Shown in pieces: positions 46,130 through 58,153 of a DNA stretch of 64,000 nt. The stretch spans positions 372,001 through 436,000 of the forward strand of contig JBAJFG010000036.1 in NCBI GenBank assembly GCA_037903475.1. The letters are read 5' to 3'. The first letter of the stretch is position 1; each line of letters starts with the position of its first letter. Origin of the DNA: Ancylostoma caninum. Lineage: Eukaryota; Nematoda; Chromadorea; Rhabditida; Ancylostomatidae. Made by a program: the position numbers and the translations under genes. Under the pieces are notes generated by a model. The model had not been told where the DNA came from. It did not search any database and saw nothing but the letters and a program-made list of their open reading frames with translations.

Positions 46130-47560
46130 CCAGATTCCTAGCCAGTAGTAACATGTGGCCTGATAAGCCTTAATTCGGATGTAATAACAAGGTGTGTAGG
46201 CACAACAGGCACCTCCAAAATCACTCAACTCTGGAGCGCTTGAACATATCGAAATTGTTTCCAAATCAATGTTGGCTTCCACAAATGAGCCGCTAGCGTG
46301 TGTGCCTCGGGATAGCGCTGTTTGTTGGCGATTCGCTGGAATCCAAATCGGCAAAGCATGGGCTAGCACAAATCTGAGAGTTGAATGAGATTGGGCGGAG
46401 AGTTAAACATCGGGAGTTCTCTTTCCTAATTTTATGGTGTTGAAGGCCGTGAACCTGTACGTGCCACTCTTGCAACTATGAAACTTTCACCATCTTGATG
46501 GCTATCAGCGCCAGCGTATGGTACTACGCTGTAGTGCGCTCAAACTCAAATATGGGTAATTTAACCGTATAGGCTATGACATTCAAAGCCTACAGTTCAT
46601 CAGATGAAGTCAAGTGCGTAGTGCATCCCACAGACAGGATTGGGCAATGCCGACAATTTTACAGTGTGCGGCATAAAATGTCTGTGTCAAAAATGCCAAA
46701 ACTCCAACTGCTCCTCAATGTTATTCACCTGAAGTCTTACAAGTCATACACATCGGGCGTCTGGCGTGGTCTCTTTCTGCCTTCATGACGGAGGTTAGTG
46801 TTAGGGCATGCAAAACCGTTCGAGCCCGTCTACAACTTCGGAGGATTTCTTCTTTCGATCTCAGACTCGTAGAGCTATATCAGATCCGTGACACTTAGAG
46901 AGCGCATGTTCACATCTCCAGGATTACCAGTTCACATATCCATACAATGTCAAAGAAGCGTACACTCCATTCAACTGTTGAGATGGGTTCGTGGAGTTGG
47001 AGGACCAACGGTCACTTCCTCGTTTCTTGAAGCACTACTTTCGAAGCACATGCATTTTTCATGGGCAAACTCAAAGCTGTACGTGCTTTGTGAAGCAATT
47101 CTTTTTTTTCCTACAAGTAGCCGTTGTCCCAACTCTAATTCAGCGTACACCTCAGGCATGTGGTCCCTTTCAGAAACATTAGGTTCAGCGATGATGAAGA
47201 TCACATGTGATCTGCAAAAGCGACCTTTCCTACTGCATCTGATGTTTTGGACTACTGTCCTTACACTATGCCATTATCGCTAGTAAAGCCCTGCAACATT
47301 GAACAGTTGAGCATCGTCGATGACTATCTTTTGCGGCCCTCTCAAGTAGCACACCTAAATCCAGGCTTCTCTAGTGCTAACGCGCTCCTTTGTAAACATG
47401 CTATTCCTATTGTGCCTGTAGTTTTCCGTCTGGACTTTCTCACTTTCCCATGCTTTCTCTGTACAATGAACAGTTTCAAGGAAGAAGACACAAAAGAAAC
47501 ATATTGAAAATCGAAAATTGGAACTAGAACAACATTGAAGTCGATGTACATCCTTTCTTA
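46130..47560. other. No firm gene; decayed coding-like segment
   Basis: The minus strand at 47204-46971 reads PEVYAELELGQR, and the plus strand at 63240-63310 reads PDVYAEVEVGR, so the segment is dispersed. It probably derives from a mobile element of unknown class. Confidence 0.25.
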
Positions 47561-47599
47561 TCCGATCGGACTAGACAGCCAGCAAGAGCGATCACGTCA

Positions 47600-47705
47600 T
47601 CACGTGTCAAAACAGGACTGCTTGGCAGCGCATGCGAGAGATCGGTTTCAGCGTTAGCATTTGCGCGGCCGCTGGTTCGATTCCCGGCGCCTCCAAGAAA
47701 TTTTT
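47600..47705 (+). repeat. tRNA-like fragment, likely SINE head
   Basis: A T-arm-like CCGCTGGTTCGATTCCCGGCGCC and a D-arm-like TTGGCAGCGCATGCG are present, but the acceptor halves do not pair, so this is not a tRNA gene. AAATTTTTGCACG follows, as it also does after the tRNA-like copy at 53.77 kb. Confidence 0.45.
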
Positions 47706-47894
47706 GCACGGGTCGGGACCGCTTCAGAATTCAGTGTGGAATAGAGAGGATGGAAAGATTTGAAGATGAAATGAGGGAAGCGAAATCGATCGTACGAGAA
47801 TTTGACTGCAGGGCCCGATATCTTGTGGAAAACTAGGGTGACTTAGACCTCGTACTGAAATTCTCTGACACCAAATCAATAGATGCTTTTCAGG

Positions 47895-48440
47895 TTATGC
47901 GCAGAGGACGATCAGCTCTATATTCTGCCAGAGTTTCAATTTTCTACATCTTCATTTTTTTGGGAGCTCGATGGGAAATTTGCCGAATTTCCCATCGATT
48001 TCCCATCTAAATTGCGGGAAAACGAGCGAGCTTCGTGGAGACAGATTCTGTGTCCATATGGAGAATTTCCTCATCTAAAACTCATAACAGAAAAGTTTTC
48101 GTGATTTCTGCAAATTACTTCTCAGTGGTTTCCCAAACGGATTTGCTCCACTTTCACCACCTGTTCAAATTGCGAGGTTTTCACTTCTTCAACTCCCATG
48201 AAGAGAAATTGCCTTTTACCGGAATTTCATTACCTTCACATGATAGAGCTCCAAGCATTCATTCTTCATCCCCATTATCGCTCCGCAATATTTGCTCCTG
48301 CTTGAGTGAGTTAAATGGGGAATTTCCCCTCGGAGACCCGAAAATTTTGAAAATTTCCCATCGAGCTCCCAAAAACAAATGAAGACATAGAAAATTGAAA
48401 TTCTGGCAAAAGATAGAGCGGATCATCCTCCATGGATACA
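47895..48440. mobile_element. Foldback element with about 90-bp arms
   Basis: CAGCTCTATATTCTGCC, AGTTTCAATTTTCTAC and TTGGGAGCTCGATGGGAAAT (47908-47985) recur inverted at 48345-48420 with few changes. The spacer carries a CACTTTCACCACC stretch and no recognised protein. Confidence 0.75.
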
Positions 48441-48539
48441 TCGAAAAGCGTTCGCTCATTTTGAGTCGGAGAACAACTAGTCCTGTTTTAACGAGTAATG
48501 ACGTGATGGTTCCTGCTGGCAAGGGCGGACCGTCATTTG

Positions 48540-48690
48540 TCATAATGTCATAAAACAGTCATGAATTTACGTTCAATGGTCGAACCACCCCTCTGCTTAC
48601 CCCACCCCCACCTCTCCAATACGCCCCCCCTTCCCAGCCCCTCCCACACGACCCCCTCATGAGAAATTCCCATCAGATGCTTGACCCTGT
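48540..48690. repeat. C-rich relative of the 22 kb / 54 kb repeat end
   Basis: A run of CCCCACCCCC-type sequence and GATGCTTGACCCTG resembles the ends of the 21945-22560 and 54285-54945 repeats. Confidence 0.35.
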
Positions 48691-48871
48691 GTGTGGTTAT
48701 GAAATGTGTACGTGATACTAATAATAAATTTAAATATAACATTTGGGGTGAACAGCTTCTTTGCAATAGAGATGGAGCTAGCGACGAATTTTGGCACACT
48801 ATTTAAGCGACGGCTTACTTCATCCAACGAGTTGTGACATGTAGATGTCCACGCTTAACAAGCCGTGGCAT

Positions 48872-48940
48872 GTCGTGCACATTTCAAGCTGGCTTCAGTA
48901 ATGAGATGTGCACATTTCAAGCTGGCTTCAGTCATGAGAT
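48872..48940 (+). repeat. Tandem duplication of 31 bp
   Basis: GTGCACATTTCAAGCTGGCTTCAGT(A/C)ATGAGAT occurs twice in a row. Confidence 0.85.
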
Positions 48941-48944
48941 GTTA

Positions 48945-49860
48945 CTGGAAAAAACCCAATTTTGCTAGTTGTCGAGGGATCACGGTCATCCTTTAGAGTC
49001 AGCACCACCGGAAAATCTTGTGTTTATTACTCTGTCGCATTGCGGAGTGTTCAGGGATGCATGGCTCATGTAGGCTCGCAGATATTGTCACCAAACAGAA
49101 CATTCACGGGTGGATAAAGTTGCCGAGGCGTCATCTGGGGCATCGTTTGCTTACTTTGTCATATTGGGGTTGTGGCCATGACTGCAGCAGCTAACACGAA
49201 ACACTATTCATCTCGGAAATAAAAAATTTCGGAAATTACGTCTTTCAAAGGCTTAATCTACTCTGAGATTTAAGACTTACTCTAAGATTTATTTAAGATT
49301 TAGATATATCATAAATAAAATAAATAAGTTCACCGACATTTGTCAAACGAGATTTTTCTGAACTCAAAAAAAAAATGATGCTGAGTTGAGGCACTGCTTT
49401 TGATCAAATCTTTGAGTCCATGAGCGAGGCGCAGATGATGACCAGTATCAAAGTATCGTCTTTCAGCACGAACTGCTGTAATCATTATAATGTTACTGAT
49501 TCACAATTTCTTTGCTTTGTTGCTCCACTTGGAATACTTCATAAAATGATGCAGGTCAAATTTTACAACAGTGAATGGTACAGGATTAAGCAAAATTACA
49601 TTGTTTTGTCTCGGTTGAGCGAATCAACGAGCTATTTTGTAGGTATGTTTGCTTGGGTGATTTCCATAGTGAACGGATGCTAATTTCTGCTAATTTTAAA
49701 ATTAACGCCTCCCCGCAGAAGCTTGGGGAATCGTCCTAGTCGCGGTCTGGTAAAATCACTTTTGACCCGCAGTTAGTCTCTTCCCTGTTCCTCATAATTT
49801 TTGCTGGGGTAAACTTCTGACAAGTCTAAATTTCTATCCCTGGTAGTTTGGGCTAAGTCT
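48945..49860. other. Nothing firm
   Basis: Plus-strand 49420-49643 is open and precedes a GTATG, but no partner exon was found. Confidence 0.3.
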
Positions 49861-49863
49861 CTG

Positions 49864-50273
49864 CTACTGAAACCGTGTGATGACCTGAACCATCAAGTGC
49901 TTATCTGAAGGGGCCTCGTATGTGATATACCGACTTCGGTGATCTAAGGAGTGTATATCAACAGGGGAAGCAATACTGATGAAGGTTTGGAATCTTTGTT
50001 GCCCCACAATTTGGCACCAAAACTCGGTTTTTGAGAACTGGTTGAGTCTCACTTTAAAGTTTTCCCTTCAGGTATGGCAAATCTTGCTTGCAGACCTTGA
50101 TTACTTCTTGAGGCCAGTGCTTAGTGTTAACTAAGAGAGGCATAAGATAGAAAGCATGGTCATTTGTATGTAGTTCCATTTGTTTTAAAACATCATTTGA
50201 TAGGAAGTAGAAATTGGTCGATGAATTAGTTCTATTTTTCAGGGCAGAAGTCATGTCTTCATTGAAACTCTTA
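49864..50273 (-). pseudogene. Unrecognised reading frame with one frameshift
   Basis: After a minus-strand acceptor (CTCGTACAG) at 50274, a frame runs through TSALKNRTNSSTNFYFLSND to stop at 50054-50056 (PYLKGKL). A second frame (VRLNQFSKTEFWCQIVGQQR) runs from about 50050 to TAG at 49864. Removing one A from the AAAA run near 50061 would make one frame of about 135 codons. Composition is protein-like throughout and the family is not recognised. It may be a pseudogene or a homopolymer error in the assembly. Confidence 0.4.
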
Positions 50274-50274
50274 C

Positions 50275-50910
50275 TGTACGAGGAGAGGTAGATTCATCAG
50301 TATATTGTTCTAGATGAAAACTATTCAGTTACACAAGAATTATGAAACGGTATCATATCCAATCTTCCAATCTTCAGATGGACGTCCATGGAAGGTTTTG
50401 TAGTACTTACACTCTTGTCTTCAAGTCCCATGACGGATCTTCTGATGTATTATCAGATGGAAAAAAACGAGAACGTGAGGCATTCATTCGTGCATATGCC
50501 AATGTCTCTCCTTATCTGGTGATAGCATTGCGTCATTTTCAATTAAAAAATACTTCTAATCATTACTGTAAGCCAAAGTACCGACCATTGTTTGATATAA
50601 AAGCGCAGCAAATTCCCCCCTCCCTCAGCGTACAGAACGCAGCCACTTACTTTTCTCACATCCATGCTCCATTCAAGTTCCGACCCTTTGTATGTACGTT
50701 TGCAGACGAAAGGATCTCCCTATCAAGCGTAAAAGCAGCTAGTAGAACTTCCTTTCAATAGTTACTTAAAAACTCCGGACGAATGGGTGAAAAGCGTAAA
50801 AATGAGAAACGTTTTGGTCTTTGTCATTCTCCGCTACTATATCCAATTGCCTGCAAATGAGTGAAGTTTAAGCTTTAGAGAGGCTCGTGAAGTTGGTAGA
50901 AGGCTTACAA
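50275..50910. other. Upstream region of the lectin gene
   Basis: A 139-codon plus-strand frame (50342-50761) is present but has no recognised similarity and no splice support. No clear TATA box was seen before 50913. Confidence 0.3.
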
Positions 50911-50912
50911 GG

Positions 50913-53121
50913 ATGAGGCTCATTTTACCGCTTGTCGCCTTGATAGGTGAGTCAAACAAAAGAACCTATACAAGCCGATATAATAGCTTACCGTGATATC
51001 ATCAATTTGGACAGGTATTGGTCTCTCAGCACATTATGAAAGGGACTGTCCGTGTACGCCCGAAAAATTGTGGCTCGACGTAGTGGTAGGTATCGACACC
51101 TCTATTGGTATGACAGAGGAAGGAGTGACACAGGTCAGCTCAATTTCACACGAAAATATTACGGCAACTAGTATCAGAAGAGTCTGTAGTTACTACTCCT
51201 CTCTCATGTAGGTCCTCGCCGATTTGTCTACGGTATTCGGAGACACAAAAATCGCTCAAGGGGAAGGGCACCATTCCCGCATTGGAGTCGTTACATATGG
51301 GCTGAATGCCGAAACTGTAGGTTGGAGCGGATCGACACTCGTGCCTTCAAAGACTGCGTCCCTTTTCTAGAGGTACAACTTGACTGATTTCAAATCAACA
51401 GACGATATGCTGGAGGCGATCTGGGATATTAAGTGCAGCGACGACAAGTACTCCAATCTCTTTGCGTAAGCTATATTTTTGGTCATACCTAGAGGATTAA
51501 GTGAGGAATGAAAATTGACATCAATTCGGATCACCCAATTAAAAAAGTCAACCATTTCTAATTCAATGGTAGATCTTCCACAGCCGATATTACGGCCGTA
51601 ACGAAACCACTTTAGTGGACTGACGAGGACACAAGAAATTATGAAGAATGGCCGCCAAGGAAGACTGAGAGCAAATGTCAGATCAGCCATTATTATCTAC
51701 GCGAGCGATTTCAGGTGAGAATAGTTCTTGCGTAAATGAATTGCGAGATTACCAACGTCGAGAGTTGCATCCTTTCGCCTCCTCTGAAGGATTCGCTAGT
51801 ATCCGAGAATACGTGTCCAAGACCTGTAATCTCAGAAATGTTGAACAGGAAGCATTTTGTGCAGTTATGGACGCAAAGTGCATTAGTAATTCAGGGAAGG
51901 CGACGTGAATGACGCAGTTCAGCTGGCACATCAGATCAAGATCGGAGGAACGGATATCATCGTAGTTGCTTTTGACCAAAAAGGAAAAGTCAATGCGCTT
52001 GAGGGGCTCCAGAAGGTAGATCTATGCTGAAGCTTATTGTGTAACTGCTACCACTCCTCTTCGGACCTCAAGCCGCCAACGCTCCGGCCAGTAATCTCAG
52101 TTCCGCTTCTAGATTGCTTCGCCTGGTCGCCTCTTCAAGAGCACTACGAAAAACCTAGTCGGTCTAATCCAGGATGCTTTGTGCCAGAGTATGTTCCACG
52201 GGCTATTCCTCCATTTTGGTGTGAAATCAATGAAATTTTAGCAAACTGCTTTTGCAAAAAGCTCTGGACGCAATACGGGGACGGATCTGTGAAATATGGA
52301 GAATGTCTAAGGATCGGTGAGAAGAGGAGATATAAGATGTCATGATTCTTGTCTGAAAAGCTATCCCAAGGGAATAACGATTGGCTAGATTAGGTGGAAT
52401 CGACGCCAACTGGTTAGCAGCTAAAAAAGCATGTCAGAGACTCATCCCTGGAGGTCATCTCGCCACTGAGCTCGACAGCTACAAGCATGACTTTATTGCA
52501 CGTGAGTTACTGTGCATTCTTTTGCATCCCCAGCATTCGAAATAATTGAAAAATAAAATATTGACATGACATGAAATGCTCAAATGTTGAAATACCACAA
52601 ATTCAGGAATGTTCAAGGATGACTATAGACACGAGCCTCCATACATGTATCACATCGGACTTTCCTTCGACAAACAGAAGAATGATTACTTCTGGGAGCA
52701 ACCCAAAGATAGGATGCCTCTGCCGCTGAAGGACTCACCTTTCCGATATTGGAGTCGCGGTTTCCCTAACCCTCGGGAAAAGGATACTTGCGTACTTGCA
52801 GCTCAAACAACCATACTTTCGCCCGAGGCGAGTGCACTTTTAAGCCGTTATGAAGGTGCCTTTCCATTTTCATTGTCGGCCTGCATAGCACGAGAGTTTC
52901 GAAGCTGGTTGAAACGTTTAGTGACCACGTGATTACTGTTACACCTGCTTTACGGGGTTAATCGTTTATGCTAGAGTTTAAGGACTATGCCACTCAGGTG
53001 GATTATCAAGAACGAATGCTTCCAGATTGGCTGGCAGAACGAGCATTGCACCAAAGTTGCAAAGAGATACATCTGTCAAGTGGAATCATGTGATACAGAC
53101 AACTACTGTGCCAATCTATAA
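50913..53121 (+). CDS. Secreted von Willebrand A / C-type lectin protein (CLEC)
   Basis: Eleven exons: 50913-50946, 51015-51133, 51212-51316, 51371-51465, 51616-51714, 51895-52015, 52113-52188, 52242-52316, 52394-52501, 52607-52907 and 52998-53121, about 418 residues. The end of exon 10 is uncertain, since only the weak donor at 52908 keeps the phase. A signal peptide (residues 1-17) is followed by a vWA domain with DTSIG, a MIDAS-like metal site whose last Ser is Gly, and the IASPGRLF...LVGLIQDALCQ end. The lectin domain starts NCFCKKLWTQYGDGSVKYGEC and ends YICQVESCDTDNYC. Its usual EPN/QPD sugar motif reads FPN and no WND is seen, so Ca-dependent sugar binding is doubtful. This architecture is common among nematode CLEC proteins. 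AATAAA occurs at 53131 and 53153. Confidence 0.9.
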
Positions 53122-53159
53122 AAGTACGACAATAAACTGCTCACCTAACAAGAATAAAA

Positions 53160-54285
53160 TATGACATCACTTCTTCATTTGAAGCAAACAATACAGAAAG
53201 GTAATAAGTACAAATGTGAAGCTACACTATCGGCCTCATTTTAGCTTTGCCTTGTTGTGCCAGCATCTTAGAAGCATGGAGGGCAAACGGTAATGCAATG
53301 GCGACTCACCTTTCTCGTAATTTCTGGATGAATGAATAGTGTTCTTAGCCATGAGCAATACCTAATCCCAAAAGGAATTGTGTATATACCGTTCACCATG
53401 GTGGGTGACAGGAAAGCTCGCTTATTCCCCTCAGGGTCAAGCGTGATGATGATAGAAAGTCGACCCCCATACGACCCCCCCCCCCTCTCAGCCGCCAAAA
53501 ATACGATTCCCCTTTCGTACACAAATTTCAAGTGAGATGAGAAATGAGAACGAAAATGCAGACACTACTCGACTTCAAATTCAAACGTTATAGCAGCAGT
53601 AGGAGTAGCCACCGCGTACACCATCAAGGGTTCGATCCCCTCTCTACCCACAGTTTTTGCAAAAAGTTGAAATGTCCGCGTTCGGCGAATATCTGAAAGC
53701 ATGAGCTCAGACTCGCTCAAGCAATTTGTTCCCGATTTGTCATGAAAAACATCGATATACGTCATCTACATGGTCAAGGGTTCGATCCCCGCTGGGCTAA
53801 AAATTTTGCACGACTTAAAGGCAGGGGTCCACCTCATTTTCGTAGTTCAGCTAACAGCAGATTCTGCATCTACTCGGCGCGATGGTTCCAACGGTATACA
53901 TAAATTGTCTCAGAATGGTCTATAAACCCGTCTTCCAGGACGGGGTCTGTAACAGTTTGCCAACCCGAGTTGACATGTGAAGCCGTTGATCTTATCGATT
54001 GGACACGCCAAGACTCGTTGACCGACGCGGCAGCCGTGGCAGGCAGCCAGCACTGCTTGGAGCGATCCGCCTCCGGGCTCCAAATTTTTATCCAGTTCGA
54101 GCCTTTCAAAAATGGGGATTTCGTCGCTTCTGTGCCTGTTGATGTACATCCCAGGGATCAACATGATGAGAAGGTCTAGGATATGTTGGTAAATCCAACA
54201 GGCAGAACGAGGTGGCCCTCTGCCTTTAAAATGAAGTGTGCTTGTAGTGGACTCGAAATATTCGGACGTAGTGCACGAAAGCACA
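53160..54285. other. tRNA-like SINE fragments, no gene
   Basis: Two box B-like GGGTTCGATCCCC motifs (53622 and 53770), each followed by a T/A-rich TTTTGCA tail, mark decayed SINE heads. Otherwise nothing was recognised. Confidence 0.35.
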
Positions 54286-54945
54286 CTAAATCAGATTGCA
54301 AAACTGGACAGGACTAGCAGTAAGAAAGTGCAAAAACTTTCATCTAAAATTTTGGCTTGCTCAGAGGTGTGGTTGTAGATGGACATGAATACCAGGATAT
54401 GTGGCCAGTAGAGGTGCCAATTTTCACCAGTTTTGGGTAGTTGAAGGTTTGCGCTATTTGGCTAGTTTTTCGCAGTTGCCTCCACCGCGATTAACTCTGT
54501 CGGTAAAAACATGCAAAACAGGCCATTTTTATCGACGAAACCTCATCTCCATAATTCTCGTGCTGAATCTTTTCTTTTGAACTTGAAGATCTGAAACTTG
54601 GGTGTAAAGCACAGCTAGAACGACTCTTTATGAACCTGCAGGACTGGGTAGGTCTGGCAGTACGAACGAATCTTTTCCATTAAAGCTAGAGAGCTGGAGG
54701 CAAAGCACATCTGGAAAGTGTCCATAACAAGACGTTTTTTTCTTCGAGGGAAGGGTAAGGCTGGCAGTACGTATCAACAAGAATGGCTGTCCGAAATTCG
54801 GCCTTGTTCCGAGACATGGCTGCACTACTATAATACTAAAAGGAGTACACGAATTCTCGACTACAACCACGATCCCCCACCCCCACGACCCCCCGTTGAT
54901 AATTTATCAACACACGCTTGACCCTGATCCCCCTCCTGTAGTTTA
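54285..54945. repeat. Long dispersed repeat, pair of 21945-22560
   Basis: Same block order and orientation as the 22 kb copy, including the terminal GTTGATAATTTATCAAC palindrome at about 54893-54912. Confidence 0.65.
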
Positions 54946-55629
54946 CACATCAACAACTTTGTGAAAAGTGGTTGCAGTACCAATTTTGGAGAAGTTGCTC
55001 GCTGGAAAATATCCTACAGGCTATGCCCAATTTGTTTTGCTGAACTGCCTGAAATAGTTGGCGTATGAACGATGTACCCGCTTTTCATACACGCTTAGTT
55101 CTAACTCTGTTTGCTCTAAGAAATATGAAATTAGATTCACATTTTGATTCAAATTACCAACAACTGCTGCACAGTACATGACATCTCGATCAGAATCAGA
55201 CTGTACGGCTGGCTCTCTTTCTCCACGGTGGGATTTCCCTTTGGAACAAATGCCATTTTCTACCATTTCTATGATTTACAAGCAGTGTTAGAAGGATTTC
55301 TGCTCAGCGAGGTCTCAACGGATCACAAGGGTACTCCCAGTACTGATCTCAGCAATGCACACCAACAACACAAACACAAATATGACAGAACTCCCTTTTC
55401 AAAGGGTCCAAAGTGCCAATTCATGGAGCATTTGAAGTGGGCGATCCATGTGTGTTAGCTGTCCGTCAAGGCTGCAGCGTTGGCTGACAAATCTTAGCGT
55501 GTCCGATGAGACCAACGAGCTAGCATTAGCTCGAACTAGATGGCACACACTGTTGCGCTCGAGACTCTCGGCAACCCTGTTTCCTCTAAAAGCGAAAAAT
55601 TGGACAAAGGCAGTCGATAATTTCGCGCG

Positions 55630-55755
55630 AAATAGTTGTCGTATTTGTGTTCAGCGCTTTCGAAAACTCTAGTAGACATATTTTTGCACGTCTCTGAGCG
55701 AAAATGGAAAGAGTCGACAAAATCAGCAAATCAACAACGATAGCAAATCAAGAAG
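55630..55755 (+). repeat. Single 117-bp unit of the 7.5-8.0 kb array
   Basis: GTTGTCGTATTTGTGTTCAGCGC, GTAGACAT and GAGCGAAAATGG match a unit of the RTE-like element. Confidence 0.5.
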
Positions 55756-55759
55756 CCGT

Positions 55760-56570
55760 TTGATATCAACGACAAGGTGTTCAACAATCAGAAAAATCAG
55801 ACCGGTGCTGAGAGAATGCCCTCAACAAATTAATCACTTACGGAATTTCGAAATTCTAATACAAAGCTATTTATGGACTTGTAAAACGTTGGCCGAAATG
55901 TGTCGATTCTGTTGATATTTATTATTTTTTAATAGAGCTTCGTTTGAGCCGAGCTATGAATGCTTGAAATTACGTGTGAAACCGCAATTTATCTGCACAC
56001 AGCCTGAAACAATACAACGCGTGTTTAGTACTGGAGGTTATAGCTCGGTAGCGGTGATAATTAACCAAACTAACTGTCAACCCGATTGTTGGAGGGTTAC
56101 CTGCCCAACAGTGAGAATCTAAGAGAGATTCATAATTTTTCCGCTTCTCCGACATCTAAGCTGCCACAAAATAGTCTCCAACTGTGTTAATTTAGTTAAC
56201 TTCACAAATATTTTTCTTCCTTTTCGCGATTATACTTTCTCAGAGGCAATTTCCTAAAGACCTCTTCGTAGAAATTAAAAATGCGCCAGTCAGCTACGCG
56301 TTACGGGTAATAGTAATATTTCCATAAGCTTGAAGGATAACTGCACACATATGTTATTATTTCTATCCTTCTGGAGCATGAATTTGCCTTCAAAGACGCC
56401 ACCAAAATCCTTGTATGGGATTTTTGGAGGAGCATGGAGGAGGCCACTTTTGGTCTAAATCATTCCACGAGTGTTGCACTGCTGGAGATGGCGCAACCAA
56501 GATATAACATTCGAGAGATTGGATAAGCCCAGACTAGCAAGTGGATGAGTGTGTCATGAACCAGGGTGTT
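55760..56570. other. Nothing recognised
   Basis: AT-rich; a possible flank of the Penelope-like element. Confidence 0.35.
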
Positions 56571-56588
56571 TTCACTGGCAAATACTGT

Positions 56589-56680
56589 CGAGTATGTGTT
56601 CAGAGTGTGAAGAGTGCTTCGACGATGGTTTATTGATAAGCTTTCGGCGCGTCGCGCCTTCATCAGATCTTAACAAGCAA
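56589..56680 (-). ncRNA. Hammerhead ribozyme-like motif in Penelope terminal repeat
   Basis: The minus strand has CTGATGA (56666-56660), a 5-bp stem GGCGC/GCGCC with a GAC loop, then GAAA (56645-56642). These are the invariant core parts of a hammerhead in the right order. The next bases make the 4-base palindrome AGCT, which would act as a minimal stem III only in a dimer, followed by TATCAATAAACC. Stem I pairing is weak (GAT/ATC). Penelope-like elements are known to carry hammerheads with very short stem III in their terminal repeats. The flank (CGAGTATGTGTTCAGAGTG) is shared with 62269-62360. Confidence 0.6.
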
Positions 56681-57429
56681 CAGTATTGCACAATACGATA
56701 CATGACAGTGAATGGGGACACTGTCTTCATCCACCGGTCTCCCTGGCCGAGGGCAAACTTTGAGATCGTTCCAGGACTACAGTGGGTCTTTAATAGGCTG
56801 TGATCCTGTAATCGTCTCTTATTATCATTCCTCCTCTGCCTTCTTCTAGATCAAGCAATAAACTTGAGTGTCTCCACCGGTTCATCCCTATTTTTTTATC
56901 TCTGGCCTGGTGCGTTTTGTTTCCTTCGCTTCCATGATTGTTCTTTCCAGTGGCCTCTCAAGCTGACAATGCAGCACTTTTCCTTCAAAATCTGCGCTCG
57001 CACGTGTGCTGTCTAACGGTGCTTAGAGAAGCAGCTTTTGGAATATGACAGTGGTCGGGCCAGCGCTCGTCTATGCTCATCTAGCCGTTTTCTGTGTGGT
57101 CTCTCAGTTTCTCCTACATACTGTTGATCGCATCCTCCACATTTAATCAGGTATACAGTCCACTTAAGTAGCAGATCTTCTCGTTCCGACAGTAGCGACA
57201 CCGCTTTTCATCACATCCTGCTTCGTATAAACGTGATGATGTCAACATCTTTTTGAGCGTGGGTGGTGATCTGAAAATGAAATGCACTGGCAGCCCAGAT
57301 TTCCGGACAATGATGTTAATATGTTTCGCAGTGGATTCGTTTAGGTAGGGGAGAGCCAATGCAATACCACCGGGAGTTGTGTGCGGTTTCCAGGAACCAG
57401 CATTCCCATGGTTCTATGCATTTTCAAGT

Positions 57430-58153
57430 ATTAGGTTGTCGGGAAATGGTTGAGACACTCTGGATTTTTTTCAGTCTTCGAACTTTTTCTCCTCTGTTAG
57501 AAAACTTCAGGACATGTTGCAATGACCATGTACACCTATCACCTGGGGTCACTTATCACGGACATTTCCAGTTCTGCGGGGTCAGTATTCATGTCACTAC
57601 AGGTCGAAACCATCTGTCAATGATCGAAAATCGTCAAAGTTGGCGAAGTGCTGCTCGGCCAAGAAGTGCTCAAGTTACCAGACAAGGTGTTAGATGGGAA
57701 GCGCGAGGTCGGACAATGGTGTAGGGTGTATCATCGTGGTCCATGTCTGCTCCTTCTACGGTCGACGAGTCAACAAAGTAAAGTGAGGGTGCGTTTTGTC
57801 CAGCAAAATGTGCGCCTCAACACATTAATGTTTCTTTTCTCCAATAGTGACGACCGTTGCCATAAATTGACTAATGTAAATGTTGATGTTTCCCACCAGA
57901 TTGCTCATCAGCAACTCCGGTGGACCATACCCCGCCCCTTAGCTCAGGAGCTCGTACAAAAGAATCGCTCGAATTGGTTGGTGGTCCATTTTCGTGCCTA
58001 TATGGCGAATGGCGCATCGCAATGTTCTTGCATACATATGGCACAGATGCTCAGAGGGCAGGGTAGCACATACTCACATACCATGGAGACAGGTCAGTTG
58101 GAGGGATGCAAGAAAAAATCCTTGGTGAAGTGTCTCAATCATTTCCCGACAAC
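57430..58153. mobile_element. Mariner-like non-autonomous element inserted in the Penelope
   Basis: TTAGGTTGTCGGGAAATG at 57432 and its complement ending at 58151 are inverted ends, each flanked by TA. The inverted repeat extends about 25 bp, through GTTGAGACAC. The insertion splits the Penelope-like element between polymerase and GIY-YIG parts, so it came later. A 169-codon frame (57648-58157) crosses it but does not resemble a transposase. Confidence 0.8.

Noticed and set aside
47600..47705. Possible tRNA gene
   Set aside because: T-arm is good but the acceptor 5' half does not pair with the 3' half.
53590..53815. Two possible tRNA genes with GGTTCGATCC motifs
   Set aside because: No pairing acceptor arms or anticodon stems; better explained as SINE heads.
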